64,000 bases of DNA from Roseibium sp. MMSF_3544. GTDB lineage: Bacteria > Pseudomonadota > Alphaproteobacteria > Rhizobiales > Stappiaceae. The notes beneath the pieces were generated by a model. The model searched no databases. It saw nothing but the letters and a program-made list of their open reading frames with translations, and was not told the origin of the DNA. This document shows positions 23,823 to 32,496 of this stretch, one piece after another. Positions within the stretch are counted from its first letter, which is position 1. Each line of letters begins with the position of its first letter. The stretch spans positions 310,001 to 374,000 of the forward strand of contig NZ_JASHKA010000004.1 in the NCBI RefSeq assembly GCF_030732845.1, written 5' to 3'. The position numbers and the translations under genes were made by a program.

Positions 23823-25315
23823 TGCTTATCTGGTTTCTTCCCGTCTTCCTGTTCTTCCTGGTTATTGGCCTGCCGGTCTTTTTCGGGCTTCTCGCCGCCC
23901 CCGGCCTGCTGCTCTACCTGAATGGTCAGGAACGCGATATCGTTCTGCTTTACCGTAACGTTTACAACGGTATGGACAGTTTTCCTCTAATGGCGATTCC
24001 GTTCTTCATGCTCGCGGGCGAGCTGATGAACAAGGGCGGCATCACCATGCGTCTCGTGGAATTCAGCCAGGCGCTGATGGGCCATCTGCGCGGTGGTCTG
24101 GCCCACGTGAACATCCTGTCCTCGATGCTGTTTGCCGGCCTGTCCGGTTCGGCGGTCGCCGACACGTCCGCGCTCGGATCCATGCTGATCCCGGCCATGG
24201 AAAAACAGGGCTATACGCGCAGGTTTGCCGCTGCCGTGACGGCCGCCTCCTCGGTCATCGGTCCGATCATTCCACCATCCGGCATCATGATCATCTACGC
24301 CTATGTCATGGGCGAGAGCGTCGCCGCGCTGTTCCTTGCAGGTATTGTGCCCGGCGTCATGGTGGGCGTCGGACTTATGCTCATGGTCCGGTTCATGGCC
24401 GACAAGTACGATCTGCCGAAGGCGCAGCGGATCGTCAATCCGGGCCAGACGATGAAGCCGGTGGAATACTGGTTCTCCTTCGTCGTGCTCCGGATCAATA
24501 TTGCGGGCTTGCTCACTGCGATAGCAGTCATGATTGCCAGCGCAGCGGGCTTCGCCGGTTTTTCCGGCACCATGACGCTCATCCTGTTTGCCGTCATGAT
24601 GGTGCTGTCACACATCTTGCTGATAAACCTCAGAAGCGCGGTTTCGGAAGACTTCCGAGTTGTCTGCAAAAAAGCCGTTGCGCCGCTGCAGACGCCGATC
24701 ATCATTCTTGGCGGCATCCTGCTTGGCGTGTTCACGCCAACCGAAGCTGCGGCTGTTGCAGTGGCCTATGCGCTGATCATCGGGTTCTTTGTCCTGCATT
24801 CCCTGAAACCCAGTGAAATCCCGGGTGTTTTGAACCGTGCCGGGATCACCTCCGCAGTTGTTCTGCTGCTTGTTGGTGCCGCGATGGCCTTCAAGACGGT
24901 CGTCAGCCTCAGCTATGCGCCACAGATCATGGCGGACTTCGTTCTGTCCTTGTCTGAAAACCCGCTGATCCTGCTGTTCCTGATCAACCTGCTGCTGTTT
25001 ATCGTCGGCATGTTCCTGGATGCAGGCCCGGCAATCATCATCCTTGGACCGATCCTGGGACCGATTTTCGCCTCCATGGGCGTCGACCCGATCCACTTTG
25101 CCATTATCATGAGCGTCAATCTGACCATTGGTCTGGCAACGCCACCGATGGGGCTTGTTCTGTTTGTCGCGGCGTCGGTTTCAAAGGAACGGGTTGAAAC
25201 CATTGCCAAAGCGATTCTACCGTTCCTGGCGGTGGAGATAGCGGTGATCTTCCTGGTCACCTACATTCCGGCAATTTCGATGACGATCCCGCGATTGACC
25301 GGATTTGCCAATTGA
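23822..25315 (+). CDS. dctM: TRAP transporter large membrane subunit DctM
   Basis: A 497-residue permease with about 12 membrane segments. Family blocks include FPLMAIPFFMLAGELMNKGGI near residue 60, SGSAVADTSALGSMLIPAM, VIGPIIPPSGIMIIYA and a C-terminal NLTIGLATPPMGLVLFV. Normal DctM length is about 425-450 residues. The extra segment lies mid-protein (about residues 190-290) and contains additional hydrophobic helices. The start codon overlaps the DctQ stop. It carries the transport path of the tripartite system. Confidence 0.9.
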   Translation: MLIWFLPVFLFFLVIGLPVFFGLLAAPGLLLYLNGQERDIVLLYRNVYNGMDSFPLMAIPFFMLAGELMNKGGITMRLVEFSQALMGHLRGGLAHVNILSSMLFAGLSGSAVADTSALGSMLIPAMEKQGYTRRFAAAVTAASSVIGPIIPPSGIMIIYAYVMGESVAALFLAGIVPGVMVGVGLMLMVRFMADKYDLPKAQRIVNPGQTMKPVEYWFSFVVLRINIAGLLTAIAVMIASAAGFAGFSGTMTLILFAVMMVLSHILLINLRSAVSEDFRVVCKKAVAPLQTPIIILGGILLGVFTPTEAAAVAVAYALIIGFFVLHSLKPSEIPGVLNRAGITSAVVLLLVGAAMAFKTVVSLSYAPQIMADFVLSLSENPLILLFLINLLLFIVGMFLDAGPAIIILGPILGPIFASMGVDPIHFAIIMSVNLTIGLATPPMGLVLFVAASVSKERVETIAKAILPFLAVEIAVIFLVTYIPAISMTIPRLTGFAN

Positions 25316-25342
25316 TCTTGAGCTTGAAATGGGAGGTACCTG

Positions 25343-26407
25343 ATGCTCAAATCTGCACTGAAATCACTCACTGTCGCGGCGATGCTTGCCGGATCCGCGA
25401 TGAGTGCCGTTGCCGCCGATTACACCTTGCGCGCGACGGCCAACTCCAACGAAAACGACGAAGACTATGACGGCCTCATTGTCTTCAAGAACTATGTCGA
25501 AGCCGCTTCGAACGGCGCGATCGAGGTCGAGCTGTTTATCGGCACGCAGCTGTGCTCAAACGGCTCCGAATGCCTTCAGGGCGTCGCTGACGGGTCTATC
25601 GACATCGTTATCCAGACGTCGGGCGGTACCGCTGGCGTGTTCCCGTTCGTTCAGGTTCTCGACCTGCCCTACCTGATGTCTGACGACCGCGTTGCCGAAG
25701 CTGTGCTTGCCAACGGCTCTTCCTTCGTCCGCAAGCTGCAGCAGATGACCAAGGACCGGTCCGGTGGTGCTGTGCGCCTCATGACTGTCGGCAACACCGG
25801 CGGCTGGCGGAATTTCGCCAACACCCAAAGACGGATCCAGGGCCCAGCCGACATGGACGGCCTGAAAATCCGGACCGTCGTGGCAGACCTGCCGCAGGAA
25901 CTCGTCAAGGCGCTCGGTGCTTCCCCGACCCCGATCCCGTGGCCGGAACTCTTCACCTCTTTCCAGACCGGTGTTGTTGAAGGCTCCAAGAACGGCATCA
26001 CCGACATCATGAGCATGAAATTCCCGGAAGCCGGCCTGCAGTACGTGACGCTGGACGGTCACGCCTACATGGGTGCGCTCTGGTTCATGAACAATGAGCG
26101 TTTCATGTCCATGCCGGAAGACATGCGCCGCGTGATCCTGGACGGTTTCTACCAGCTCCAGCAGGCAACCTTCGCGTCGCCAAAGCGCAAATCGATCCAG
26201 GCTTACGAAGAATTCGTTGCCGGTGGTGGTGATCTTTACGTGCCGACGCCGGAAGAAAAGGCTGCCTTCAAGGAAGCGGCTGCCCCGGTCTATGACTGGT
26301 TCAAGGCAAATATCGATGGCGGCGAAGAGATCTTTGAATCCCTGACCGCTGCAGTTGGTGAAGCCGAAGCCCAGATCAACGAAGTCTACGTCGAAGAGTT
26401 GAACTGA
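25343..26407 (+). CDS. dctP: TRAP transporter substrate-binding protein DctP
   Basis: A 354-residue periplasmic binding protein with a signal peptide (residues 1-25, MLKSALKSL to SAVAA). The conserved ligand arginine of DctP proteins appears in MDGLKIRTVVADL (about residue 178), and the GVVEGSKNGITDIMSMKF block follows. GGGAGG precedes the ATG. The arginine usually binds a carboxylate but can hold a sulfonate, so the ligand stays open. It is the last gene of the operon and is followed by a strong hairpin. Confidence 0.9.
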   Translation: MLKSALKSLTVAAMLAGSAMSAVAADYTLRATANSNENDEDYDGLIVFKNYVEAASNGAIEVELFIGTQLCSNGSECLQGVADGSIDIVIQTSGGTAGVFPFVQVLDLPYLMSDDRVAEAVLANGSSFVRKLQQMTKDRSGGAVRLMTVGNTGGWRNFANTQRRIQGPADMDGLKIRTVVADLPQELVKALGASPTPIPWPELFTSFQTGVVEGSKNGITDIMSMKFPEAGLQYVTLDGHAYMGALWFMNNERFMSMPEDMRRVILDGFYQLQQATFASPKRKSIQAYEEFVAGGGDLYVPTPEEKAAFKEAAAPVYDWFKANIDGGEEIFESLTAAVGEAEAQINEVYVEELN

Positions 26408-26414
26408 CCCATTG

Positions 26415-26447
26415 GCCCCGGCGGATGTCAATTCGCCGGGGCTTCTT
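26415..26447 (+). terminator. terminator of the monooxygenase-TRAP operon
   Basis: A nine-base perfect stem (GCCCCGGCG / CGCCGGGGC) with a ten-base loop begins eight bases after the dctP stop, followed by CTTCTTCC. The T-run is interrupted. It may also serve the convergent AraC gene. Confidence 0.55.
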
Positions 26448-26453
26448 CCGGTT

Positions 26454-27281
26454 TCAGGGACCGGTGGACTTGAAATAGCTGCGCGGTGATTGGCCCCGCG
26501 CTTTCATGAAAACCCTGAAGAACTGAGAATAACTGCCAAAACCGGCAGCAAGGGCGGCAGAGGTCAAGTCCCTCACCTTTCCCCGTTCCACCAAGTGGTC
26601 GACATGGTCCAGTTTCAGTCCGGTTCTAAATTCCTGAAGCGTGCGCCCGACTTCCTTTTTGAAAACCTGGGCAAGCCTGCTTTCACTCAGTCCCGCTTCC
26701 CGTGCCAACCGGTGCAGCGGCATGTTCGGATCCGCTTGCAACAGCACCGCAGCCCGGTCCACCGCCGGATGAAGGCGCCGCGACGCCAGGTTGGCAGCGC
26801 TCTGCCAATGCACCCATGCCCTGGCAAGCCACCAGCGCAAACCAGCCAAACGCACCGAAGCTTCCCCCGCCTGGGTGACGCCTTGTGCAATCACATCCAG
26901 TTCCGTCGCAGCCGAGCGCGTAATCACACGCGGCGGCAAGCCGTCACCCGCATCCGAGATGGCCAAGGGGGGTATTTCCGGCGAGCCTCGCAGATCATCC
27001 GGCAAGATCCTCGCGGAGATGAGAAACACCCACATGTCGAAATCGGGTTGGTCGCTCAAAAGGAAGTGCGCCTGTCCCGAAAGGGCCCACAACAAGGTTC
27101 CGGCCCGCAACTCGACGAGCGTCCCGTCGACAACGTACTCGGCGCTTCCAGTGAGAGCATGCAAAACGACGAGTTCCGCGTGGCGACCCGGCTCCGCCGC
27201 ATGGCGGCGCCGGGCCGAGCGTTTCCAACACGTGCCACCCGGAGCATCGATGACCAGAGGATGAGGCGCCAGTTCAATCAT
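26454..27281 (-). CDS. AraC-family transcriptional regulator
   Basis: A 275-residue regulator with an N-terminal cupin-like sensor (about residues 1-150) and a C-terminal double helix-turn-helix (about 175-270). The recognition helices lie in LAREAGLSESRLAQVFKKEVG and ALAAGFGSYSQFFRVFMKARG. It diverges from a PhyH-type dioxygenase with 80 bp between the two starts, and probably regulates it. The start at 27281 has no strong ribosome site. Confidence 0.88.
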   Translation of the reverse strand: MIELAPHPLVIDAPGGTCWKRSARRRHAAEPGRHAELVVLHALTGSAEYVVDGTLVELRAGTLLWALSGQAHFLLSDQPDFDMWVFLISARILPDDLRGSPEIPPLAISDAGDGLPPRVITRSAATELDVIAQGVTQAGEASVRLAGLRWWLARAWVHWQSAANLASRRLHPAVDRAAVLLQADPNMPLHRLAREAGLSESRLAQVFKKEVGRTLQEFRTGLKLDHVDHLVERGKVRDLTSAALAAGFGSYSQFFRVFMKARGQSPRSYFKSTGP

Positions 27282-27361
27282 ATCTGCAATGTATTTGCCC
27301 GTTCATGCAAAGATTTCCTTGAATTTTGCGTTATTCTGCAATCAATCTCAAGGAGGAACAC

Positions 27362-28084
27362 ATGAGCGAGACGACAATGGCGACCTTTCGCAAAAACGGC
27401 TACGCCGTTTTTCCAGGCGCTCTTTCAGAAGAAGAACTGACGCTGCTGAGAAAAACCTGCAATACCTTGCTGGACGAGCCGGTGGACGACGGCGGACACA
27501 GCGGACGGCACAAGATCGGTCTCGGTCAAAGCCGTCGCTTCCTGGCGCATCGGCATGCAGAGTTCCCGGACGTGGAGACGTTTTTGCTCGGCGAGAAAAT
27601 CTCGGGCATCACCAATGCCTGCCTGGGTGTTTCCGGGCAGCTTTTCAATGAGCAGTTCGTTGTCAAAGGATCCGGCACCGGCGCCAGTTTCGCCTGGCAT
27701 CAGGACGGGGCCTATGTCGGCTTCGACCATACCCCCTACCTGACTGTCTGGATTGCGCTTGACGACACCACGGTCGAAAACGGATGTGTCTACGTCCTGC
27801 CGCGCAACCTGGATGACAAGCCGGATCTCGACCGGCACGAATGGCAGGAGGACTCTAACGAGCTCAACGGGTATTTCGGCGACGAAACCGGTGAGCCCAT
27901 GACGTGTCCTGCCGGAACGATCGTTGCTTTCTCTAGCCTGACGCTTCACCGCTCCGGCCCCAACACCACTGACAACCCGCGGCGCGCCTACGTGTGCCAG
28001 TACTCCGCAGTTCCGATAAAGGATCCTGAAACAGGTGAGCTCAAGAGGTTTGCAAAACCGGTCGCCGAAATCGAGGCGGCGTAG
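27362..28084 (+). CDS. PhyH-family Fe(II)/2-oxoglutarate dioxygenase
   Basis: A 240-residue dioxygenase of the phytanoyl-CoA hydroxylase family. The iron triad is H113 and D115 in WHQDGAYVGF and H196 in LHRSGPN; R207 or R208 would hold 2-oxoglutarate. AGGAGG lies before the ATG, and the open frame upstream (12 codons) is not needed. Such enzymes hydroxylate or oxidatively cleave small molecules, and the substrate here is unknown. Its regulator is probably the divergent AraC gene. A link to the neighbouring sulfonate-type operon is possible but unsupported. Confidence 0.85.
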   Translation: MSETTMATFRKNGYAVFPGALSEEELTLLRKTCNTLLDEPVDDGGHSGRHKIGLGQSRRFLAHRHAEFPDVETFLLGEKISGITNACLGVSGQLFNEQFVVKGSGTGASFAWHQDGAYVGFDHTPYLTVWIALDDTTVENGCVYVLPRNLDDKPDLDRHEWQEDSNELNGYFGDETGEPMTCPAGTIVAFSSLTLHRSGPNTTDNPRRAYVCQYSAVPIKDPETGELKRFAKPVAEIEAA

Positions 28085-28145
28085 CAAAAGTTTATCAGCC
28101 TTCCCAACGCCCGGAGCGTGTCGTTCCGGGCTGACGGGGGCTATG

Positions 28146-28628
28146 TCACCTGAACGGGTACATCCAGACCCTATAGTCATCGACAAGGGTCAACGACCTG
28201 TCGATTTCTTCTTGGGTCATCTTCTTGACCACTTCTTCAAGCGAAATCGCAGCGTCAGGGTCTCCGCCGATAGCGGACAGCGTGTACCACATATAAGCGC
28301 GCACAAGATCCGGAGCGGGCATGCCACGGCCGACCTCGTAGTACCAACCGACGCCGGACTGCGCACCCGGATGCCCCTTCATGGCGCTTCTGAGATACCA
28401 TTCGAAAGCCCGCTCGTCGTCGCGCTCGACGCCCAGTCCCATCGCGTACATGACACCGATCAGCTCCTCGGCATCGGCGTTGCCGGACCGCGCCGCCGGC
28501 CACAGCTCCTTCATAGCCTCCTCGAACTGCCCGGCCTCCATCATGTCGCGCGCCTCTTCGATTTCGGCATGGGCGGGAAGTGCCACAAGCACAAGCCCAA
28601 GGGCGGCAGCCAGCATGGTCTTCTTCAT
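28146..28628 (-). CDS. secreted Sel1-repeat protein
   Basis: A 160-residue protein with a clean signal peptide (MKKTMLAAALGLVLVALPAHA). Two Sel1/TPR-like repeats follow: AEELIGVMYAMGLGVERDDERAFEWYLRSAMKGHPGAQ and the related GVGWYYEVGRGMPAPDLVRAYMWYTLSA. Such repeats mediate protein contacts, here in the periplasm. The ATG at 28628 lacks a strong ribosome site. Its start lies only about ten bases from, or overlaps, the opposed start of the MauG-like gene, so the two share a very short divergent control region. Confidence 0.75.
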   Translation of the reverse strand: MKKTMLAAALGLVLVALPAHAEIEEARDMMEAGQFEEAMKELWPAARSGNADAEELIGVMYAMGLGVERDDERAFEWYLRSAMKGHPGAQSGVGWYYEVGRGMPAPDLVRAYMWYTLSAIGGDPDAAISLEEVVKKMTQEEIDRSLTLVDDYRVWMYPFR

Positions 28629-28637
28629 CGGCTCAGG

Positions 28638-29951
28638 TTGATCCCTCTCGTTGTTTTTCTGTCTGCCCCCGCTTTTGCAGCGGAGCTCCCTGCCCCTATG
28701 ACCGCGGACGATTTCATCGCCTTCGACAAGAAACAGGCAGCGCTCGGTCAGCTCCTCTTTTACGACAGGATCCTGTCCGGGAACAGGAATATCGCATGCG
28801 CAACCTGCCATCATCCAACGCTTGGAACAGGCGACCGGCTCTCCCTCGGCATTGGCGAAGGTGGCGAGGGTCTCGGCAAGGCACGAACGGCAGGGACTGG
28901 TGCCGACAAGATTAAGAAAAGGATTCCGAGAAACGCGCCAGGTCTCTGGAATCTCGGCGCAAAAGAGCTTCATACCCTGTTTCATGACGGACGGCTCTCC
29001 ATCGCCGACACTTACGAGAACGGGTTCAACTCACCCGCCGAGGAATGGCTGCCGGAGGGATTGAATTCGCTGCTGGCGGCGCAGGCGATCTTCCCGCTGG
29101 TCGCCCAGTTCGAGATGGCCGGCAATCCGAAGGAAAACGAGATTGCTGGTGCTGTCCATGACCGGATCGATGCCTCCTGGCCGATCCTTGCCAAACGTGT
29201 CCGCGTGATCCCGGAATATGGCGCACTGTTTGTTGACGCGTTCGATCATATCGAGAAGCCTGAAGAGGTTACGATCGCTGAAGTCGCCAACGCCCTTGCT
29301 GCTTTTCAGGCCGTCGAGTGGGCGAGTTTCGACAGTCCGTTCGATCAATACCTGGCAGGCAACGCGAGTGCCCTGACACCTGAGCAAAAGCGCGGCATGG
29401 ACCTGTTCTACGGAAAGGCCAACTGCGCAAGCTGTCATTCCGGCCCGCTGCTGAGCGACCAGAAATTCCACGCAATCGGCCTGCCACCCTTCGGGCCGGG
29501 ACGGACGCGCCGCTTCGATCCGATGGTGCGCGATGTCGGCCACATGGGAGAAAGCGACCAGCTGGAAGATGCCTACCGGTTCAGAACCCCCATGCTGCGC
29601 AATGTCGAGTTGACCGCACCTTATGGTCACAACGGCGCCTACCCGACACTTGAAGGTATCGTTCGGCACCATCTGGATCCGGACGGTATGCTGGTAAGAT
29701 GGCAGCCGGAGATGGCAGCGCTCCCTGATGCGCCCTGGCTGGCACCGATCGACTTTGTGGTTTGGAAAGACAAACGCGAGATGGCCAGACATGCCCGTTT
29801 CCGGGACATCGAGCCTCTCGACCTCTCCGACCTGGAAGTCACCGCGCTTGTTGCTTTCCTGAAGGCGCTGACCGGCACTCAGTCCGTAACCGCGCCGCCC
29901 TTCGGCATTCCAGAAGACGTTCCAAGCGGTCTCCCGATAGACAAACCCTAA
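28638..29951 (+). CDS. di-heme cytochrome c peroxidase/MauG-like protein
   Basis: A periplasmic di-heme protein of about 437 residues. Two heme-c sites are seen, CATCHH near the N-terminus and CASCHSGP mid-protein. The family segments RNAPGLWNLG, FHDGRLS, FRTPMLRNVELTAPYGHNGAY and SDLEVTALVAFLKALTG are also present. The hydrophobic leader IPLVVFLSAPAFAA is a signal peptide core. The start is unsure: TTG at 28638 gives a short leader without positive charge, whereas ATG at 28569 would add a basic n-region but overlap the opposed Sel1 gene. The substrate may be peroxide or a protein partner. No methylamine dehydrogenase genes are nearby, so it should not be called mauG. Confidence 0.8.
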   Translation: MIPLVVFLSAPAFAAELPAPMTADDFIAFDKKQAALGQLLFYDRILSGNRNIACATCHHPTLGTGDRLSLGIGEGGEGLGKARTAGTGADKIKKRIPRNAPGLWNLGAKELHTLFHDGRLSIADTYENGFNSPAEEWLPEGLNSLLAAQAIFPLVAQFEMAGNPKENEIAGAVHDRIDASWPILAKRVRVIPEYGALFVDAFDHIEKPEEVTIAEVANALAAFQAVEWASFDSPFDQYLAGNASALTPEQKRGMDLFYGKANCASCHSGPLLSDQKFHAIGLPPFGPGRTRRFDPMVRDVGHMGESDQLEDAYRFRTPMLRNVELTAPYGHNGAYPTLEGIVRHHLDPDGMLVRWQPEMAALPDAPWLAPIDFVVWKDKREMARHARFRDIEPLDLSDLEVTALVAFLKALTGTQSVTAPPFGIPEDVPSGLPIDKP

Positions 29952-30237
29952 ACAACCGGATTGCAAACAAAAATGCTTGCGGTCAGATTTTCGTCATTCC
30001 AGACGGTGTGGCGCAGCAACGCCATCACGTGATCCGGAAGATTGCATTGCGATTCATCGGTCGCAGGCTCGGGTCGAGTGGCTGGAAGTCCCTCCGGTCA
30101 CCTGCAAAAGCACTTCGATTACGTCGTACAGGGCTTTCCATGAAATGGCGACTGTGAAATATAGCGTGCAAATACTATCTATTGGGCGGTTCCCCTTTGG
30201 GTTTGGCCAGCCCCATTGCATCTTCGAAAGCGTTTGG

Positions 30238-31758
30238 ATGAAAAGCTACATCACGACCCCGATCTACTACGTCAACGGTTCTCCGCATATCGGTCATGCC
30301 TTCACGTCCGTGATGGCCGATATCCTGAAGCGCAACCGCCAGGCACTCGGGTGTGACGTGATGCTGTCCACGGGCGTTGACGAGCACGGTCAGAAAAACC
30401 AGGAAGCGGCCGCAGACCTGGGCATGAGCTACCAGGACTTTCTCGACATGCGCGGCAAGGAATTCCGCGAGGTCTTCGACCTTGTCGGGATCTCGTATGA
30501 CTACTTCGTGAGAACAAGCCGCGAGGGCCACAAATCCGCCGTTGCCGAGATGGAGCAGTCGATCTTCGACAAGGACCTGATCGTCAAGAAGAACTACACC
30601 GGCATCTACTGCAAGGGCTGCGAGGAGTTCAAGAAGGAGTCGGACCTGACCGAAGACGGCCAGTGTCCACTGCATCCGACCATGCAGGTGGAGCACACGG
30701 AAGAGACCAACTACTTCCTGAAAATGGAGCCGTTCCGCGAACGGCTGCTGCAGCATATTGCCGATAATCCTGATTTTGTTCAGCCGGAAGCGTTCAAGAA
30801 CGAGCTGAAACAAATGCTTGCGGAACCGCTCGACGATCTTTGCATCTCGCGGCCGAAAACCCGCGTGACCCTCGGCGTCGACCTCCCCTTCGACACCGAT
30901 TTCGTGACTTATGTCTGGTTCGATGCTCTGGCCAACTACCTGACCAACATCGACTGGCCCAAGGAAGGGTACGAAGGCTGGTGGGCGGAATGCGAACACC
31001 TGATAGGCAAGGACATCCTGAAGCCGCACGGTGTCTACTGGCCCATTATGTTGATGGCTGCCGGTCTGCCTCTGCCGAAGAAACTCTCCGTGCACAGCCA
31101 CTGGGTCGGTGCCGGCGGGGTCAAGATGTCGAAATCGATCGGTAATGTCGTCGATCCGATTGAGGTCGTGGACAAACTCGGCGTCGATGCGTTGCGCTGG
31201 TACCTCGCGCGGCACATGCGCGCCGACAGCGACAGCCAGATCTCCGTGGACCTGATCACGCAGAGCTACAACAGCGAGTTGGGCAACAAGATCGGCAACC
31301 TCTTGTCGCGCGCCGCGAAGTTTTCCAAGGCCCGTTTCGACGGAAAACTGCCTGCACCGGGACCGCTGTCTGCAGAAGATGAGGCGATCCGCAAGGCAGT
31401 GGTTTCGGCGACCGAAGACATGGGCGCGTGGATCGATCTTGCCGATATCCCGGCACGGGTGCAGTCGATCATCACGGTTGCCGACGAAATGAACAATTAT
31501 TTCGCCGAGCAGGCCCCTTGGGACCTTATCAAGAATGAAGAGACCAGAGAACGCTGCCAGACTGTGATATACGTGACGCTCGATTGCCTTCGCGTCGTCA
31601 TGGAAGCTCTGAAGCAGGTCATTCCGGGTTCGGCAAACAGGGCGCTTGCGATGCTGAACGCACCGGAAACCTCCTGTCCCTGGACACCGGAACTCGACAA
31701 GCTGCAGGGCAACAGCGACCTCGGCGAGATCGAGACACTGTTCCCCAGGGTGCAGTAA
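30238..31758 (+). CDS. metG: methionyl-tRNA synthetase
   Basis: A 506-residue class I synthetase that charges tRNA-Met. The HIGH motif is in YYVNGSPHIGHAF at the N-terminus and KMSKS in GGVKMSKSIGNVVDP. A zinc knuckle lies in YCKGCEEFKKESDLTEDGQ followed by a CPLH pair. It is the short form without the C-terminal tRNA-binding EMAP domain, the usual alphaproteobacterial size. The ATG at 30238 is right at the conserved MKSYITTPIYY start. The frame is open for 87 codons upstream without similarity, and no strong ribosome site is seen. Confidence 0.95.
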   Translation: MKSYITTPIYYVNGSPHIGHAFTSVMADILKRNRQALGCDVMLSTGVDEHGQKNQEAAADLGMSYQDFLDMRGKEFREVFDLVGISYDYFVRTSREGHKSAVAEMEQSIFDKDLIVKKNYTGIYCKGCEEFKKESDLTEDGQCPLHPTMQVEHTEETNYFLKMEPFRERLLQHIADNPDFVQPEAFKNELKQMLAEPLDDLCISRPKTRVTLGVDLPFDTDFVTYVWFDALANYLTNIDWPKEGYEGWWAECEHLIGKDILKPHGVYWPIMLMAAGLPLPKKLSVHSHWVGAGGVKMSKSIGNVVDPIEVVDKLGVDALRWYLARHMRADSDSQISVDLITQSYNSELGNKIGNLLSRAAKFSKARFDGKLPAPGPLSAEDEAIRKAVVSATEDMGAWIDLADIPARVQSIITVADEMNNYFAEQAPWDLIKNEETRERCQTVIYVTLDCLRVVMEALKQVIPGSANRALAMLNAPETSCPWTPELDKLQGNSDLGEIETLFPRVQ

Positions 31759-31781
31759 CCGAACGGCTACCAGCATGCGGT

Positions 31782-31799
31782 CCCCGGCCTGATCCGGGG
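31782..31799 (+). terminator. hairpin after metG
   Basis: CCCCGG and CCGGGG flank a six-base spacer 24 bases after the metG stop. No T-run follows, so it may be an mRNA-end stabiliser or a dispersed GC-rich palindrome of the kind common in alphaproteobacteria. Confidence 0.4.
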
Positions 31800-32370
31800 G
31801 CCACACACTTCACTGTGTGCCTTGGTCTAAGCCCGAGGTGTCCAACGCACAATTGGACTCCCTTTTTCTGCGGTCGCGCCACGGCGCAACTATAGGGTCC
31901 TTGCTGCGACTTTTCCCTCATCGGCAATATGTTTTCGAAGCAAAGGCACTGCTAGGGCTGCCGGATCAAGTCCGCTGCTGCCTGACTGTCCAAAGGTACG
32001 CGGTCCATCAACTTGAGCCGGACTGCAATGGTTTATTTCACCAAACCACTAACACGTCGGCTCTGACCGCCGGACAAACACAGGGCTGCACCACGAATGC
32101 GCAAGGCGTAGGCGATTGCCCCTGGCTCCGCACCCCTGCTCACGCGCTTGTGAACACCTTCCCGGTCCAATCCTGACGGGCAGGTGTCAGGAGCTGTCTC
32201 CTAGTTTGAACGGTGCCGAGTGTGGTCGATCCCCGCTCAGGCAGATCAATTGTCCGCTGAAAATCAAAGATTTGCAGATAAAATACCCATGGAACGGCAA
32301 ATATGATGCTTGTTGAAACATTGCTGAAAAAAATCAACAAGGGCCTGATTCAGGACTGCACCGCGCATTT

Positions 32371-32389
32371 ATGCACCGGTGCGGTGCAT
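32371..32389. repeat. inverted repeat upstream of egtB
   Basis: ATGCACC and GGTGCAT flank the five bases GGTGC, and the centre GCACCGGTGC is itself palindromic. It lies 107 bases before the egtB ATG and could be an operator. Confidence 0.35.
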
Positions 32390-32496
32390 TTCCCAACGTT
32401 GGATTTCGACCGTCGATCCTTACCTTCAACCCGCTTGGTGGCAGTCACAGGGCGGGCCGGAGGCATCAACGCCGCCGCCCTTGTGGAGGGAAATAC

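Larger units (their letters stand above)
31759..32496. other. long intergenic region between metG and egtB
   Basis: This 738-bp stretch contains a hairpin just after metG and several small frames without any family resemblance. Two further inverted repeats are present. AGGAG-CTGT-CTCCT lies at about 32189-32202. The other is ATGCACC/GGTGCAT at 32371-32389, about 108 bp before egtB. The AT-rich part around 32270-32340 may hold the egtB promoter. I find no RNA gene or recognisable mobile-element remnant. Confidence 0.45.

Noticed and set aside
27362-28084. Assigning the PhyH dioxygenase to the sulfonate-type pathway as a desulfonating dioxygenase
   Set aside because: It has its own AraC regulator and lies beyond a terminator and a convergent gene; nothing in the sequence ties it to sulfonates.
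28638-29951. Naming the di-heme peroxidase mauG
   Set aside because: No methylamine dehydrogenase genes are nearby, and the broader cytochrome c peroxidase family fits as well.
30175-31806. A 543-codon open frame opposite metG
   Set aside because: metG on the plus strand is unambiguous, with HIGH and KMSKS motifs; the antisense product resembles nothing.
31817-32176. A 119-codon frame in the gap before egtB
   Set aside because: Composition is irregular, there is no ribosome site, and the product resembles no family; not supported as a gene.
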